13,984 nucleotides of DNA from JBOGDS01 sp050743075 (GCA_050743075.1 JBOGDS010000086.1:1-13984); one strand, 5' to 3'. Counted from the first letter of the stretch, positions 6,851-13,395 are shown. Numbers and translations: made by a program. The notes: generated by a model not told the origin, from the letters alone.

Positions 6851-7801
6851 ATGCGCATGGGTGTACTCGACGTGGGCTCGAACACGGTGCACTTGCTGCT
6901 CGTCGACGCCCACCCCGGAGCGCGGCCGCTTCCTGCCTACAAGCACAAGATCGAGCTGCGGCTCGCCGAGCTGCTTGACGACAAGAGCCGGGTGACCGGC
7001 GCCGGCGCAGACCGGCTGGTTGATTTCTGCACCCGGGCGATCGAGATCGCGGAGGACAAGGGCGCGGAGTCGATGCTCGCGTTTGCGACCTCGGCCCTGC
7101 GCGACGCGGCGAACGCCGAGAAGGTGATCGAGCGGGTCCGCGACAGCACGGGCTTGGACCTGAAGGTGCTCGGCGGCGAGGACGAGGCCCGGCTGACCTT
7201 CCTGGCCGTCCGACGCTGGTACGGCTGGTCCAGCGGGCGGCTGCTCTCCATCGACATCGGCGGCGGCTCCCTCGAGATCGCGATCGGCATCGACGAGGAA
7301 CCCGATGCCGCGGTGTCACTGCCACTCGGCGCCGGCCGGCTCACCCGTTGGTGGTTCACCTCCGACCCGCCGTCGAAGGACGAGCTTCGCAAGCTGCGCA
7401 AGCACGTTCGGGCGGAGGTGGCGTCCGTTGTCGGGACGGTGAGCCGCATGGGTGCACCCGACCAGGCGGTCGCTACCAGCAAGACGTTCCGGTCCCTGGC
7501 GCGCGTCGCCGGTGCCGCCCCCTCGGGAGATGGCCCGTACGTTCGGCGGACGCTCGAGCGCGACGCGGTGGCCGCGATGGTCTCGAGGCTGGCCGCAACG
7601 AGCGCGTCCGATCGGGCCCAACTGCCCGGTGTGTCGGCGGAGCGGGCGCCCCAGCTTCTCGCCGGTGCCATCGTCGCGGACGCGACGATGGACCTGTTCG
7701 AGGTCGAGTCGCTGGACATCTGCCCGTGGGCGCTGCGTGAAGGGGTGATTCTCCGGCGGCTGGACACTCTTTCGTTCACCGGCGAGGGGTCGACGGGTTA
7801 G
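6851..7801 (+). CDS. Exopolyphosphatase / pppGpp phosphohydrolase family protein (Ppx/GppA)
   Basis: 316 residues of the ASKHA phosphatase fold, the length of the short actinobacterial Ppx proteins. Phosphate-1 loop VLDVGSNTVHLLLVD (5-19), the conserved ATSALRDA (79-86), the glutamate of GGEDEARLTF (E110, likely catalytic) and phosphate-2 loop DIGGGSLEIAIG (135-146) are all visible. The family removes terminal phosphate from polyphosphate and, in some members, from pppGpp, so it links phosphate storage and the stringent response; the preferred substrate cannot be told from sequence. It starts at the ATG at 6851, diverging from the Cys-rich gene across only 42 bp, which must hold both promoters. 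No long C-terminal HD domain is present. Confidence 0.9.
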   Translation: MRMGVLDVGSNTVHLLLVDAHPGARPLPAYKHKIELRLAELLDDKSRVTGAGADRLVDFCTRAIEIAEDKGAESMLAFATSALRDAANAEKVIERVRDSTGLDLKVLGGEDEARLTFLAVRRWYGWSSGRLLSIDIGGGSLEIAIGIDEEPDAAVSLPLGAGRLTRWWFTSDPPSKDELRKLRKHVRAEVASVVGTVSRMGAPDQAVATSKTFRSLARVAGAAPSGDGPYVRRTLERDAVAAMVSRLAATSASDRAQLPGVSAERAPQLLAGAIVADATMDLFEVESLDICPWALREGVILRRLDTLSFTGEGSTG

Positions 7802-7851
7802 AGTCTGCTCCGTTGTCGTCATCCGTCCGTGATCAACGAGGGGTTCTCTCC

Positions 7852-8580
7852 GTGTCAACGGCACGCCACGCCGCGTAGCGGCGGAGCGGCGCTAAGCGTG
7901 CCCGACACTCCCGACGGTCGGCTCTCCGGCGGCGGCGGTCCTGGGTCAACCACACGGTCCCCGCACTGGCCGTCGCGTTGTTGGCCAGTGCCGCGGTGAA
8001 CGCCATCGGAGACGCCGGGGCGCCGTTGGCGGCCACGGCCGACGCGGCCGCTGACACGGACCCGACGGCGGCTGCCCGGGAGCTGATCCTCGACCGGGGG
8101 CAGGCCGTCGATCGTCCAGCACGTGCACTGGATCGGCGGTCGACGCCGACCCCCACACCCACGCCGACCCCGACGCCCACGCCGGCACCCACCCCGACCG
8201 GATTTCCGCCGGTCCCCGGCTGCGAGGCAACGGTCCCGGACGACGACGAGGTGTCCAACGGTCAGCTCGGCGACTCGCACCTGTGCGACATCGCTGACGG
8301 TCAGCAGCTACGCCCGGACGCGGCGGCGGCATTCGTCGCGCTCGACGTCGCGTTCGAAGCGGAGTTCGACGGGAGCCTGTGCGTCACCGACTCGTATCGC
8401 AGCCTGTCCGAGCAGTACGCGCTCAAGGCACACAAGCCATATCTTGCGGCGCCGCCGGGCACGAGCAACCACGGCTGGGGCATGGCGATCGACCTGTCGT
8501 GCGGCGCCGACACCTACAGCGGGGAACCCTACGGCTGGCTGCACGACAACGCCGCCGACTACGGGTGGCACAACGAATAG
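7852..8580 (+). pseudogene. VanY-type D-Ala-D-Ala carboxypeptidase (peptidase M15) with an early amber codon and a missing C-terminus
   Basis: GAGGGG (7838-7843) sits 8 nt before a GTG at 7852, but this frame meets TAG at 7876, codon 9. The same frame then continues with a basic stretch (RARHSRRSALRRRR), a hydrophobic export segment (HTVPALAVALLASAAV), a Thr-Pro linker (8142-8199) and the M15/VanY domain: CVTDSYRSLSEQ and SNHGWGMAIDL with zinc ligands H (codon 8470) and D (codon 8491). It stops at YGWHNE (8580), so the expected P-W-H-x-E segment carrying the third ligand and catalytic Glu is gone. A TTG at 7978 would skip the export signal. In intact form it would trim peptidoglycan stem peptides outside the membrane. 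As it stands it cannot be active. Confidence 0.8.
8142..8199 (+). repeat. Thr-Pro dipeptide-repeat linker of the VanY-type gene
   Basis: ACS-CCS codon pairs are repeated to give about nine Thr-Pro units, one changed to Ala-Pro. It is a typical extended spacer that holds a secreted domain away from a membrane anchor. Codon variation within the run (ACG, ACC and ACA; CCC and CCG) shows that it is not a pure DNA microsatellite. Confidence 0.8.
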
Positions 8581-8702
8581 CCGTTGATCGTGACGCGGAC
8601 CGGCGGCCGCTTGCCTGCACCGAGACTGTCGACGATGTCGGCCGGAACGCGGAAGCCCGTGGCGGTCTTGCCGGCAAGCTCGAGTGTGGCGCGGAACCTC
8701 AT
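8559..8702 (-). pseudogene. DUF1905-type protein gene, 3' end lost
   Basis: The 47-codon frame starts at an ATG (8702) with AGGG 5 nt upstream. It opens with MRFRATLELAGKTATGFRVP and continues to RPPVRVTINGY, the standard first third of DUF1905 proteins (usually about 150 residues). After NGYS the frame enters the complement of the VanY-type gene and stops. The rest of the beta-barrel domain is therefore missing. The gene lies 26 nt downstream of the cupin gene on the same strand and was probably co-transcribed with it. The break falls at about 8575-8578, the same point where the VanY-type gene loses its homology. Confidence 0.75.
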
Positions 8703-8728
8703 GCACCCTGAGTATGCCGGGTCGAGCG

Positions 8729-9208
8729 TCAGAGCCAGAAGGTGTCGTGGCGGAGGAAGAACGCCGCGCGGTCCTCCTCGCTGGCGCCGGCCAGGTCGAC
8801 AAGCCCTTCGAAGTAGCCCTCCCGTGGTGCGCCCGGCGCGAAGTGCAGCAGCATGGACGCCGGCTCGCCCGACTCGTTGCGGAACGCGTGGATGCCGCCC
8901 TCGGGCACGTGCACGAAGTCTCCCGTGGTCGTGTCGATCCACCGGGTGCCGTCGTAGATCCGCACGGTCCCGGCGAGGATGAAGAACGACTCCGAGATCG
9001 ACCGGTGGAAGTGCGGGTCCGGACCGCTCGACGTCGGGCCCATCTCCCACCGGTAGAGCCCGAACTGGCCGTTCGTCGATGCACCGGTTGCCAGGTAGTG
9101 CACTGTGTTGCCGGTCGCGTAGGTCAGCTCCGGCGCGTGGTCGGCGGTGCGGTAGGTGGCGCTGATCTCACCGTCCGCGCCGAGGTATCGCTGCTGCGGA
9201 TACGTCAT
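8729..9208 (-). CDS. Single-domain cupin protein
   Basis: 159 residues. Cupin motif 1 is PDPHFHRSISESFFILAGT, with metal ligands H66, H68 and E73; motif 2 is GDFVHVPEGGIHAFRN, with H107. The His-His-Glu-His set is complete, so it should bind a divalent metal. The fold covers dioxygenases, isomerases and small-molecule sensors, and nothing here picks among them. The start at 9208 is preceded by AAGGA at 8 nt; an open extension upstream to 9292 has no cupin sequence. It was probably the first gene of a two-gene unit with the truncated DUF1905 gene. It looks intact. Confidence 0.88.
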   Translation of the reverse strand: MTYPQQRYLGADGEISATYRTADHAPELTYATGNTVHYLATGASTNGQFGLYRWEMGPTSSGPDPHFHRSISESFFILAGTVRIYDGTRWIDTTTGDFVHVPEGGIHAFRNESGEPASMLLHFAPGAPREGYFEGLVDLAGASEEDRAAFFLRHDTFWL

Positions 9209-9380
9209 GACGTTGTCCTTCCGGCGCGACGAGGCGGCGCGGCCACCGTACCGACGACGAGCCGGCGCGTCGCCACGCACCGTTGTTCTCATGGCATGCC
9301 CATGCTGGGCAGTCGGTCGGTCGTCCTGGCGTGGGCGAGTTCGGCTCGCAGACTGTGCGGCACGAGGAGGTTGGCGATTC

Positions 9381-9695
9381 GTGGGCAGCGTCGGAGCCGG
9401 CCAGGCCAGTGCCGACGAACATGCGGTCGAGGCTGCGCGGGCCGGTGACGAATCCGCCTTCGCCAGCTTGGTCGAACGTCACCCGCGGGATTCGAAGGGC
9501 GCTCGACGTTCCGGGCCTGGCTCTACCGGATCGCGACCAACGCCTGCCTCGACCTGCCTCCGCGGAAGCGGGCGGTGCTGATCATGCGACGTGCTCGGCT
9601 GGCCGGCCGCCGAGACTGCGAAGCACCTGGACATGAACGTCGCCGCGGTCAAGATCGCCCGGCAACGAGCCGGCTCACGCCTCCGACCTCCATGA
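9381..9695 (+). pseudogene. ECF-type sigma factor gene with two internal deletions and a frameshift
   Basis: The GTG at 9381, with GAGGAGG 10 nt upstream, opens the sigma-2 start (AVEAARAGDESAFASLVERH). Homology breaks at about 9485 and resumes in another frame at 9491 with FEGRSTFRAWLYRIATNACL, so most of the core-binding region 2 is missing. After NACLD (about 9553) it jumps in frame to LPPRKRAVLIMR, the start of region 4, losing the linker. One base is then missing near 9587, after which the helix-turn-helix appears in the third frame (DVLGWPAAETAKHLDMNVAA) to TGA at 9695. The C-terminal NTF2/SnoaL-like domain typical of SigG/SigJ-like factors with the LGWPAAE signature is absent. It cannot make a working sigma factor. 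Confidence 0.8.
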
Positions 9696-9745
9696 TCATG
9701 AAGTCTTCGGGTGCCCATGAGCCCACTAATCTTTCATGATCATGG
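9690..9745. repeat. Two CATGATCATG palindromes, 44 bp apart, in an inverted repeat
   Basis: CATGATCATG occurs at 9691-9700 and 9735-9744. Flanking bases extend this to arms CCATGATCATGAAG (9690-9703) and CTTTCATGATCATGG (9731-9745), complementary apart from one extra base. The spacing is close to four helical turns. It follows the sigma pseudogene and precedes the ArsR-type pseudogene, so it could be a terminator stem, a two-site operator or a remnant element. Confidence 0.5.
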
Positions 9746-9770
9746 GATCTGAGGCACGCGTGACTGACAT

Positions 9771-9786
9771 GTGACCATCTGGTCAC
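9771..9786. promoter_or_regulatory. Likely ArsR-type operator: palindrome GTGACC-ATCT-GGTCAC
   Basis: Perfect 6-bp arms flank a 4-bp centre, 7 bp before the ATG of the ArsR-SRPBCC pseudogene. Autorepressed ArsR regulators commonly bind ACCA-N2-4-TGGT-like palindromes directly upstream of their own gene. The operator is intact although the gene is not. Confidence 0.5.
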
Positions 9787-9793
9787 CTATTGC

Positions 9794-10054
9794 ATGGCCG
9801 TGACCGACGACGACCGAGTGTTCAGGCGCTGGCCGACCCGACGCGACGTTTCCTGCTCGATCGGCTCTTGGTGCGTGACGGCCGCACGCTCACCGAGCTC
9901 GAGTCCGAGGTGGAGATGACCCGCTTCGGCGTGCAGTTCGCCGCGATGGTGCGCGCCGACGACGAGGCGCAGGGCGCCGGCGGCGGGCACGCCTGGGTGC
10001 TCAGCGACCTGAAGAGCCTGCTCGAGACCGGCAAGCCGCTCGCCGGCCGAGAAC
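9794..10054 (+). pseudogene. ArsR-family regulator fused to an SRPBCC (AHSA1) domain, frameshifted and internally deleted
   Basis: The start MAVTDDDRVF (ATG 9794) continues one frame over as QALADPTRRFLLDRLLVRDG, then RTLTELESEVEMTRFGV. That is the winged-helix N-terminus of ArsR regulators, and one base is missing at about 9823 (TTCAG where TTCCAG would restore the frame). After TRFGV (9933) the expected recognition helix and most of the AHSA1 domain are absent, and the sequence resumes with the AHSA1 C-terminal end WVLSDLKSLLETGKPLA (to about 10045). So a large deletion joins the first and last parts. In intact form it would be a repressor that senses a ligand through its SRPBCC pocket. The upstream palindrome at 9771-9786 is probably its operator. 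Confidence 0.75.
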
Positions 10055-10064
10055 AGGCACGACG

Positions 10065-10094
10065 CAGGCCCTGCTCTGGTCAGAGCAGGGCCTG
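10065..10094. terminator. Strong hairpin, 13-bp perfect stem with a 4-nt loop
   Basis: CAGGCCCTGCTCT and AGAGCAGGGCCTG are exact complements separated by GGTC. It follows the ArsR-type pseudogene and lies just outside the left long inverted repeat. There is no long T-tract. Stems of this kind are common bidirectional terminators in actinobacteria; it may equally have ended transcription running leftward out of the repeat. Confidence 0.7.
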
Positions 10095-10115
10095 TGTCGA
10101 CGCTTGGCTACGATC

Positions 10116-10228
10116 CACGATAACTCGAACATGGCTGTTTGAACAACTGCTTGCCGAGGCCGGTCGGAACCACATGTCAGGTGCCCGCAGATGACGCCCG
10201 CTCGCCTGGATCGTCGCGATCGACGAGA
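10116..10228 (-). repeat. Left copy of a long (about 115 bp) imperfect inverted repeat
   Basis: Read on the minus strand, this shares with 11761-11881 a series of exact words in the same order and spacing: TCTCGTCGATC, ACGATC, CTGCGG, CACCTG, TGGTTCCGA, GCCTCGGCAAG, GTTGTT, CAAACA, CCATGTT, GAGTTATCGT. The last 25 bases (10142-10118 against 11855-11879) match at 23 positions. The two copies face each other and enclose tetR. Confidence 0.75.
10125..10142. promoter_or_regulatory. Third, isolated copy of the TetR-like operator palindrome
   Basis: TCGAACATGGCTGTTTGA matches the perfect palindrome at 11855-11872 except in one arm base and the spacer, and equals the site at 11887-11904 except for one base. 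It lies in the left long inverted repeat with no intact gene to control, so it is probably a duplicated relic. Confidence 0.4.
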
Positions 10229-10866
10229 GAGGTCCTTGCACAGCTGGCCGTCGCCACAGTCAGCGCAATGCCCGCCGGCCCGCTCCGCCAGGGTCAGACG
10301 GGGGCGGTCACACCTGCTCGGACGAGCCGGCCCGGAGACGGCCGACGCGCCGATCCCCGGGCGTGCGCTCATCGAACCTTGCCACTGCGTCCGCACGACC
10401 GGGGCTGAGCCCGCTCACGACGGCCTCGACGGTTCGCGTTGGGATCGTGAGTCGGTGCACGGGCCGGCTGGGTGACTGAGCGGGCCAGCTCGCGTGCAGC
10501 GTGAGGACAGCTACGACGGGCTTCGTCGTGGAATGAGTCGTACTCACGTCCATCGCATACCGTGCCTGGGCGCGGAGCTCACGCGTTGGCTGCTCGGCGA
10601 TAGGAGAGGAACACGGTGCCGCCGGCGGTTCGCTCGGCGTCGAGTAGCTCAAGCCGTTGGAGAGCTGTGCCGCCGAAGAGCCGTGGCCGTGGCCGGCAAC
10701 CGTTGGGGCTATTGCGAGCTGGAGCGAGGGTTGCGGGTTCAAATCCCGCTCCTGCTACGACCAGAAACCCAGCACCGTCTGAGTTTCGGCGGTCTCAGCC
10801 TCCGCCGTGGGGATCCTCATCGAGTCCTCTGAGGAAGATCTGAGGACACTTCTCGAATCCGTGGGA
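10229..10866. other. Gene-free stretch with a tRNA-like fragment
   Basis: Frames are open in several registers because of high GC, but none shows a recognisable domain. A GTG at 10616 with GGAGAGG upstream looks like a start, but its product runs through the tRNA-like T-arm (the SNPAPAT translation typical of such false genes), so I do not call it. Apart from the tRNA-like piece I see nothing definable. Confidence 0.5.
10733..10757 (+). other. tRNA-like 3' fragment (T-arm and possible acceptor strand)
   Basis: GCGGG-TTCAAAT-CCCGC (10733-10749) is a perfect T-arm with the invariant TTC and A bases. It is followed by TCCTGCT plus A (10750-10757) in the place of the 3' acceptor strand and discriminator. 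No matching 5' acceptor strand (AGCAGGA) or anticodon arm is found at the right distance. GTAGCTCAAGCCGTTGGA (about 10650-10667) looks like a D-arm, but it is about 30 nt too far away and its flank does not pair with the acceptor strand. Hence a decayed tRNA or the 3' end duplicated by an integrating element at an attachment site. Confidence 0.45.
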
Positions 10867-11484
10867 TCAATTCGTCTGCGAGCTGGCACCAGCTGGGGGC
10901 GCACCGTACGCGCCATGCATGGTGGCCGTGATGACCTCTGCTGCTCGATCGGCGTCGAGCCGGCGGGCTTCGATCTCGTTGGCGGCAGCGTGGACGACGG
11001 CGTGGAAGGTCGCCACCAGCCAGTCGGTGGGAAGATCGGCGCGGAACTCGCCGGTCTTCTGGGCGCGTGCAACGAAGTCGCGAACTCGCTCTTCAAGACC
11101 ACCGGCGTGTACCTCGCGCACGACGGTCGCCGGCAATGCCTTCTCAGCGGCGACGAGCAGACTTCCCGACCGGACTGTGACCTCCCACGTCGCCTCGACG
11201 AGACGAGACAACGCGTCGACGGCATCACCGGTTAGGTCCACTCCGCTGAGAGCATCGTTGGCGACAGCCAGAACTCGGTGAACGACGACTTCGATCAGTT
11301 CCTGACGTGACTTGAAGTGGCCGTAGATGGTCACCCGCCCGAGGCCAGCCTCTGCGGCGATGGCGCTCATACTGGCGTCCGGGTCGCGGGCAAGACACCG
11401 TTCTGCTGCTTCCAGGATCACCTCGACATTGTGACGGGCGTCGGCTCGGCGCGGCGCGGACGCGTGAGTCTCGGCGGAGGGCAC
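10867..11484 (-). CDS. TetR-family transcriptional regulator
   Basis: 205 residues, the standard TetR length. The N-terminal helix-turn-helix is clear: ADARHNVEVILEAAERCLA, then MSAIAAEAGLGRVTIYGHFK (about 39-58) and SRQELIEVVVHRV. The remaining helical domain (about 75-195) would bind an inducer and form the dimer. I chose the GTG at 11484 with AAGGA about 10 nt upstream; a TTG at 11505 in the same frame is possible. It points away from the MFS exporter, with 457 bp between them. The palindromes at 11855-11904 upstream of the exporter are the probable targets, so it would repress efflux until a substrate binds. It is intact inside a segment bounded by long inverted repeats. Confidence 0.88.
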   Translation of the reverse strand: MPSAETHASAPRRADARHNVEVILEAAERCLARDPDASMSAIAAEAGLGRVTIYGHFKSRQELIEVVVHRVLAVANDALSGVDLTGDAVDALSRLVEATWEVTVRSGSLLVAAEKALPATVVREVHAGGLEERVRDFVARAQKTGEFRADLPTDWLVATFHAVVHAAANEIEARRLDADRAAEVITATMHGAYGAPPAGASSQTN

Positions 11485-11760
11485 GCTTATCGCTTCCTTC
11501 TCCAACTCCCGTTCTCGAACGCAAGTGTATGAGATTCTACCTCACGACCTCCATCGAACGCGTCTTCGACGTCCCGCTTCCTGGGTGCGCGGTTCAGGCT
11601 CGTCGGCGGCGAACAGGGGCCGGCTTGGCGCAAGGAGTTCGTGGAATCGGTCGTCGCGGCTCCGAGCGGCTCGTCACCGACGTCACGCGAGCAGAACGAT
11701 GCTCAACTCCTATGTCTCTTCCGCAGCAGGGGGACGCCTGCGGGTCCGAGACGAGCGCTG
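11485..11760. other. tetR leader and a coding-like remnant, perhaps of an SRPBCC protein
   Basis: No intact gene. MRFYLTTSIERVFDVPLP (from the ATG at 11529, plus strand) resembles the first strand of SRPBCC/polyketide-cyclase proteins. Near 11590 another frame continues with coding-like FRLVGGEQGPAWRKEFVESV to about 11700. A frameshift and a deletion would join the two pieces. The family call is weak. The tetR promoter must also lie here, with TAGAAT on the minus strand (11546-11541) as one possible -10 box. Confidence 0.3.
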
Positions 11761-11881
11761 TCTCGTCGATCCCAAACGATCTCTGGGCGTGCTGGGTTGT
11801 CTGCGGCCACCTGTACGCGTTGGTTCCGAGCGCGCCTCGGCAAGCCCGTTGTTGTCAAACACCCATGTTTGAGTTATCGTA
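11761..11881 (+). repeat. Right copy of the long imperfect inverted repeat
   Basis: Partner of 10116-10228 in opposite orientation; the shared words are listed there. Its outer end carries the perfect palindrome at 11855-11872 and the putative -35 box of the exporter gene, so the repeat includes working regulatory DNA. A further inverted 21-bp core copy (11884-11904) adjoins it. Confidence 0.75.
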
Positions 11882-11904
11882 GGAACTCGAATATGGCTGT
11901 TTGA
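11855..11904 (+). promoter_or_regulatory. Exporter promoter with two TetR-like operators
   Basis: TCAAACA-CCCA-TGTTTGA (11855-11872) is a perfect palindrome. TCGAATA-TGGC-TGTTTGA (11887-11904) is an imperfect second copy, centred 32 bp away, about three helical turns. Between and within them lie TTGAGT (11869-11874) and TATGGC (11892-11897), separated by 17 bp, a plausible -35/-10 pair. A TetR dimer on each site would cover both promoter boxes. Confidence 0.55.
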
Positions 11905-11941
11905 GATAGGAGAGCGATCCGCCCCCTCGTGAGGAGTCGTC

Positions 11942-13369
11942 ATGAACCAACACGAAGCCAGTCTCCCCGAATCGGGCGTCGACCCGCGTCGGTGGCGAGT
12001 GCTGGCGCTGCTTGGCGTCGCCCAGTTCATGCTCAGCCTCGATGTGACCGTCGTCGCGCTCGCGTTGCCCCAGATGGGCGCCGACCTCGGGCTCGATCGC
12101 AGCGAGCTGACCTGGGTGGTCAGCGCCTACGCGCTGACCTTCGGTGGCCTGCTGCTGCTCGGTGGGCGCAGCGCCGATCTGTTCGGCAGCCGCGCCGTCG
12201 TGCTCACCGGGGCATCCCTGTTCACCGCAGCCTCCTTGCTCACCGGGCTCGCCGGCAGTCCCGCGGTGCTGATCGGCGGCCGGGTCGCTCAGGGCGTTGC
12301 GGCGGCGCTGCTGTCGCCAGCCGCATTGTCGGTGGTGGTCAAGACCTTCGACGGTGAGGAACGCAACAAGGCGTTGGGAATCTGGTCCGCGCTCGGCGGG
12401 AGCGGTGCCGCTGCCGGTGTGCTCCTCGGTGGCGTGCTCACCGCCGGCCCGGGTTGGCGGTGGGTCTTCTTCGTCAACGTGCCGATCGGGGTGATCGTGG
12501 TGGCGGCCCTCGGCCGCATCCTGGCGCACGACCGGCCGGCGCTGCGTCGAGGTCGGCTCGACATCCCGGGGACGTTGACCGTCACCGCCGGCACCGCTTT
12601 GGTCGTCTATGGCGTGATCAGCGCCGGCGAGCACGGGTTGCTGGATCGTGGCGTGCTGCTGCTCCTGGCCGGCGGGCTCGTGTGCTACGTGGCGTTCGTC
12701 CTCCGGCAGAAGACGGTGGCGTCGCCGCTGATGGATCTGGGCATCCTGGTTCGCCGATCCGTCGCCACGGGGACGTTCCTCATCCTGATCGCCACCGCGT
12801 TGATGATCTCGGTCTTCTTCCTCGGCACCTTCTACTTCCAGCAGTACCGCCAGTTCGGCCCGCTCGCCACCGGGCTGCTGTTCCTGCCGGTGGCGGGCGC
12901 GACGATCACGGGAGCGCAGCTGGCGGGACCACGCATCGGCGCCTGGGGTGCCCGTGCCGTGGCCACCACCGGTCTGGCGGTGACCGCCGTGGGCACGGCG
13001 CTGCCGGCGGTAATCGACGGCACGCTGGCATTGGAGGCAGGCATCACCGTTGCGGCCCTCGGCATCGGCGCCGTCTTCGTCGCCGCGTCGACCACCGCCC
13101 TCGCCGCCGTGCCGCACCACCAGGCCGGGATCGCCTCGGGGATCCTGAGCACGTTCCACGAGTTCGGCGCCGCCTTCGGCGTCGCCGTGACGTCAAGTCT
13201 CGCCGCGGCCAGCATCGCCGGAACCAGCACCGAGGGCTTCACGTGGGGGTTCGGGTTCGCGGCCATCGTCGCCGCGGCAGCCGGACTGCTGTCGCTGGTC
13301 GCCATTCCCGGATCCGGCGCCGAGGAACTGACGGACAGCTCGGCGCCGACGCCGCAACAAGGCGAGTAA
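11942..13369 (+). CDS. MFS drug exporter, DHA2 family (EmrB/QacA type)
   Basis: 475 residues with the hydrophobic pattern of a 14-helix DHA2 proton antiporter in the cytoplasmic membrane. Visible motifs: the helix-1 acid D34 in SLDVTVVALALPQM; motif A GGRSADLFGSR (74-84); the antiporter motif C region LGGSGAAAGVLLGG (151-164); and WRWVFFVNVPIG (172-183), typical of this family. It exports a toxic or antibiotic-like compound, identity unknown. The ATG at 11942 has GAGGAG 6 nt upstream. Expression is probably controlled by the neighbouring TetR protein through the two palindromes upstream. A histidine kinase start follows 26 nt downstream. The gene looks intact, unlike most of its neighbours. 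Confidence 0.93.
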   Translation: MNQHEASLPESGVDPRRWRVLALLGVAQFMLSLDVTVVALALPQMGADLGLDRSELTWVVSAYALTFGGLLLLGGRSADLFGSRAVVLTGASLFTAASLLTGLAGSPAVLIGGRVAQGVAAALLSPAALSVVVKTFDGEERNKALGIWSALGGSGAAAGVLLGGVLTAGPGWRWVFFVNVPIGVIVVAALGRILAHDRPALRRGRLDIPGTLTVTAGTALVVYGVISAGEHGLLDRGVLLLLAGGLVCYVAFVLRQKTVASPLMDLGILVRRSVATGTFLILIATALMISVFFLGTFYFQQYRQFGPLATGLLFLPVAGATITGAQLAGPRIGAWGARAVATTGLAVTAVGTALPAVIDGTLALEAGITVAALGIGAVFVAASTTALAAVPHHQAGIASGILSTFHEFGAAFGVAVTSSLAAASIAGTSTEGFTWGFGFAAIVAAAAGLLSLVAIPGSGAEELTDSSAPTPQQGE

Positions 13370-13395
13370 GGGGTCGAACGGAAGGGTAGGGACGC

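Noticed and set aside
6053..6946. Upstream start of the Cys-rich gene at 6946
   Set aside because: It would overlap the start of ppx by nearly 100 bp, and the added 46 residues have no resemblance to the rest; the GTG at 6808 fits better.
7876..7878. Recoding of TAG (pyrrolysine or programmed read-through) in the VanY-type gene
   Set aside because: No supporting element is seen, and the gene has also lost its catalytic C-terminus, so simple loss of function is the plainer reading.
8142..8199. CRISPR-like or microsatellite repeat
   Set aside because: It is a coding Thr-Pro linker in frame with the VanY domain; the codons vary and there are no spacers.
10616..10843. Small plus-strand gene with a good ribosome-binding site
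   Set aside because: Its translation runs through the tRNA-like T-arm and gives the SNPAPAT string typical of false genes over tRNA ends; the rest is low complexity.
10807..11235. Plus-strand frame beginning MGILIESSEEDLRTLLESVG
   Set aside because: Most of it is the complement of tetR, and it has no homologous domain that I recognise.
11855..13159. 434-codon minus-strand frame opposite the MFS exporter
   Set aside because: It is a shadow of the exporter, rich in His, Gln, Glu and Gly, with no recognisable domain.
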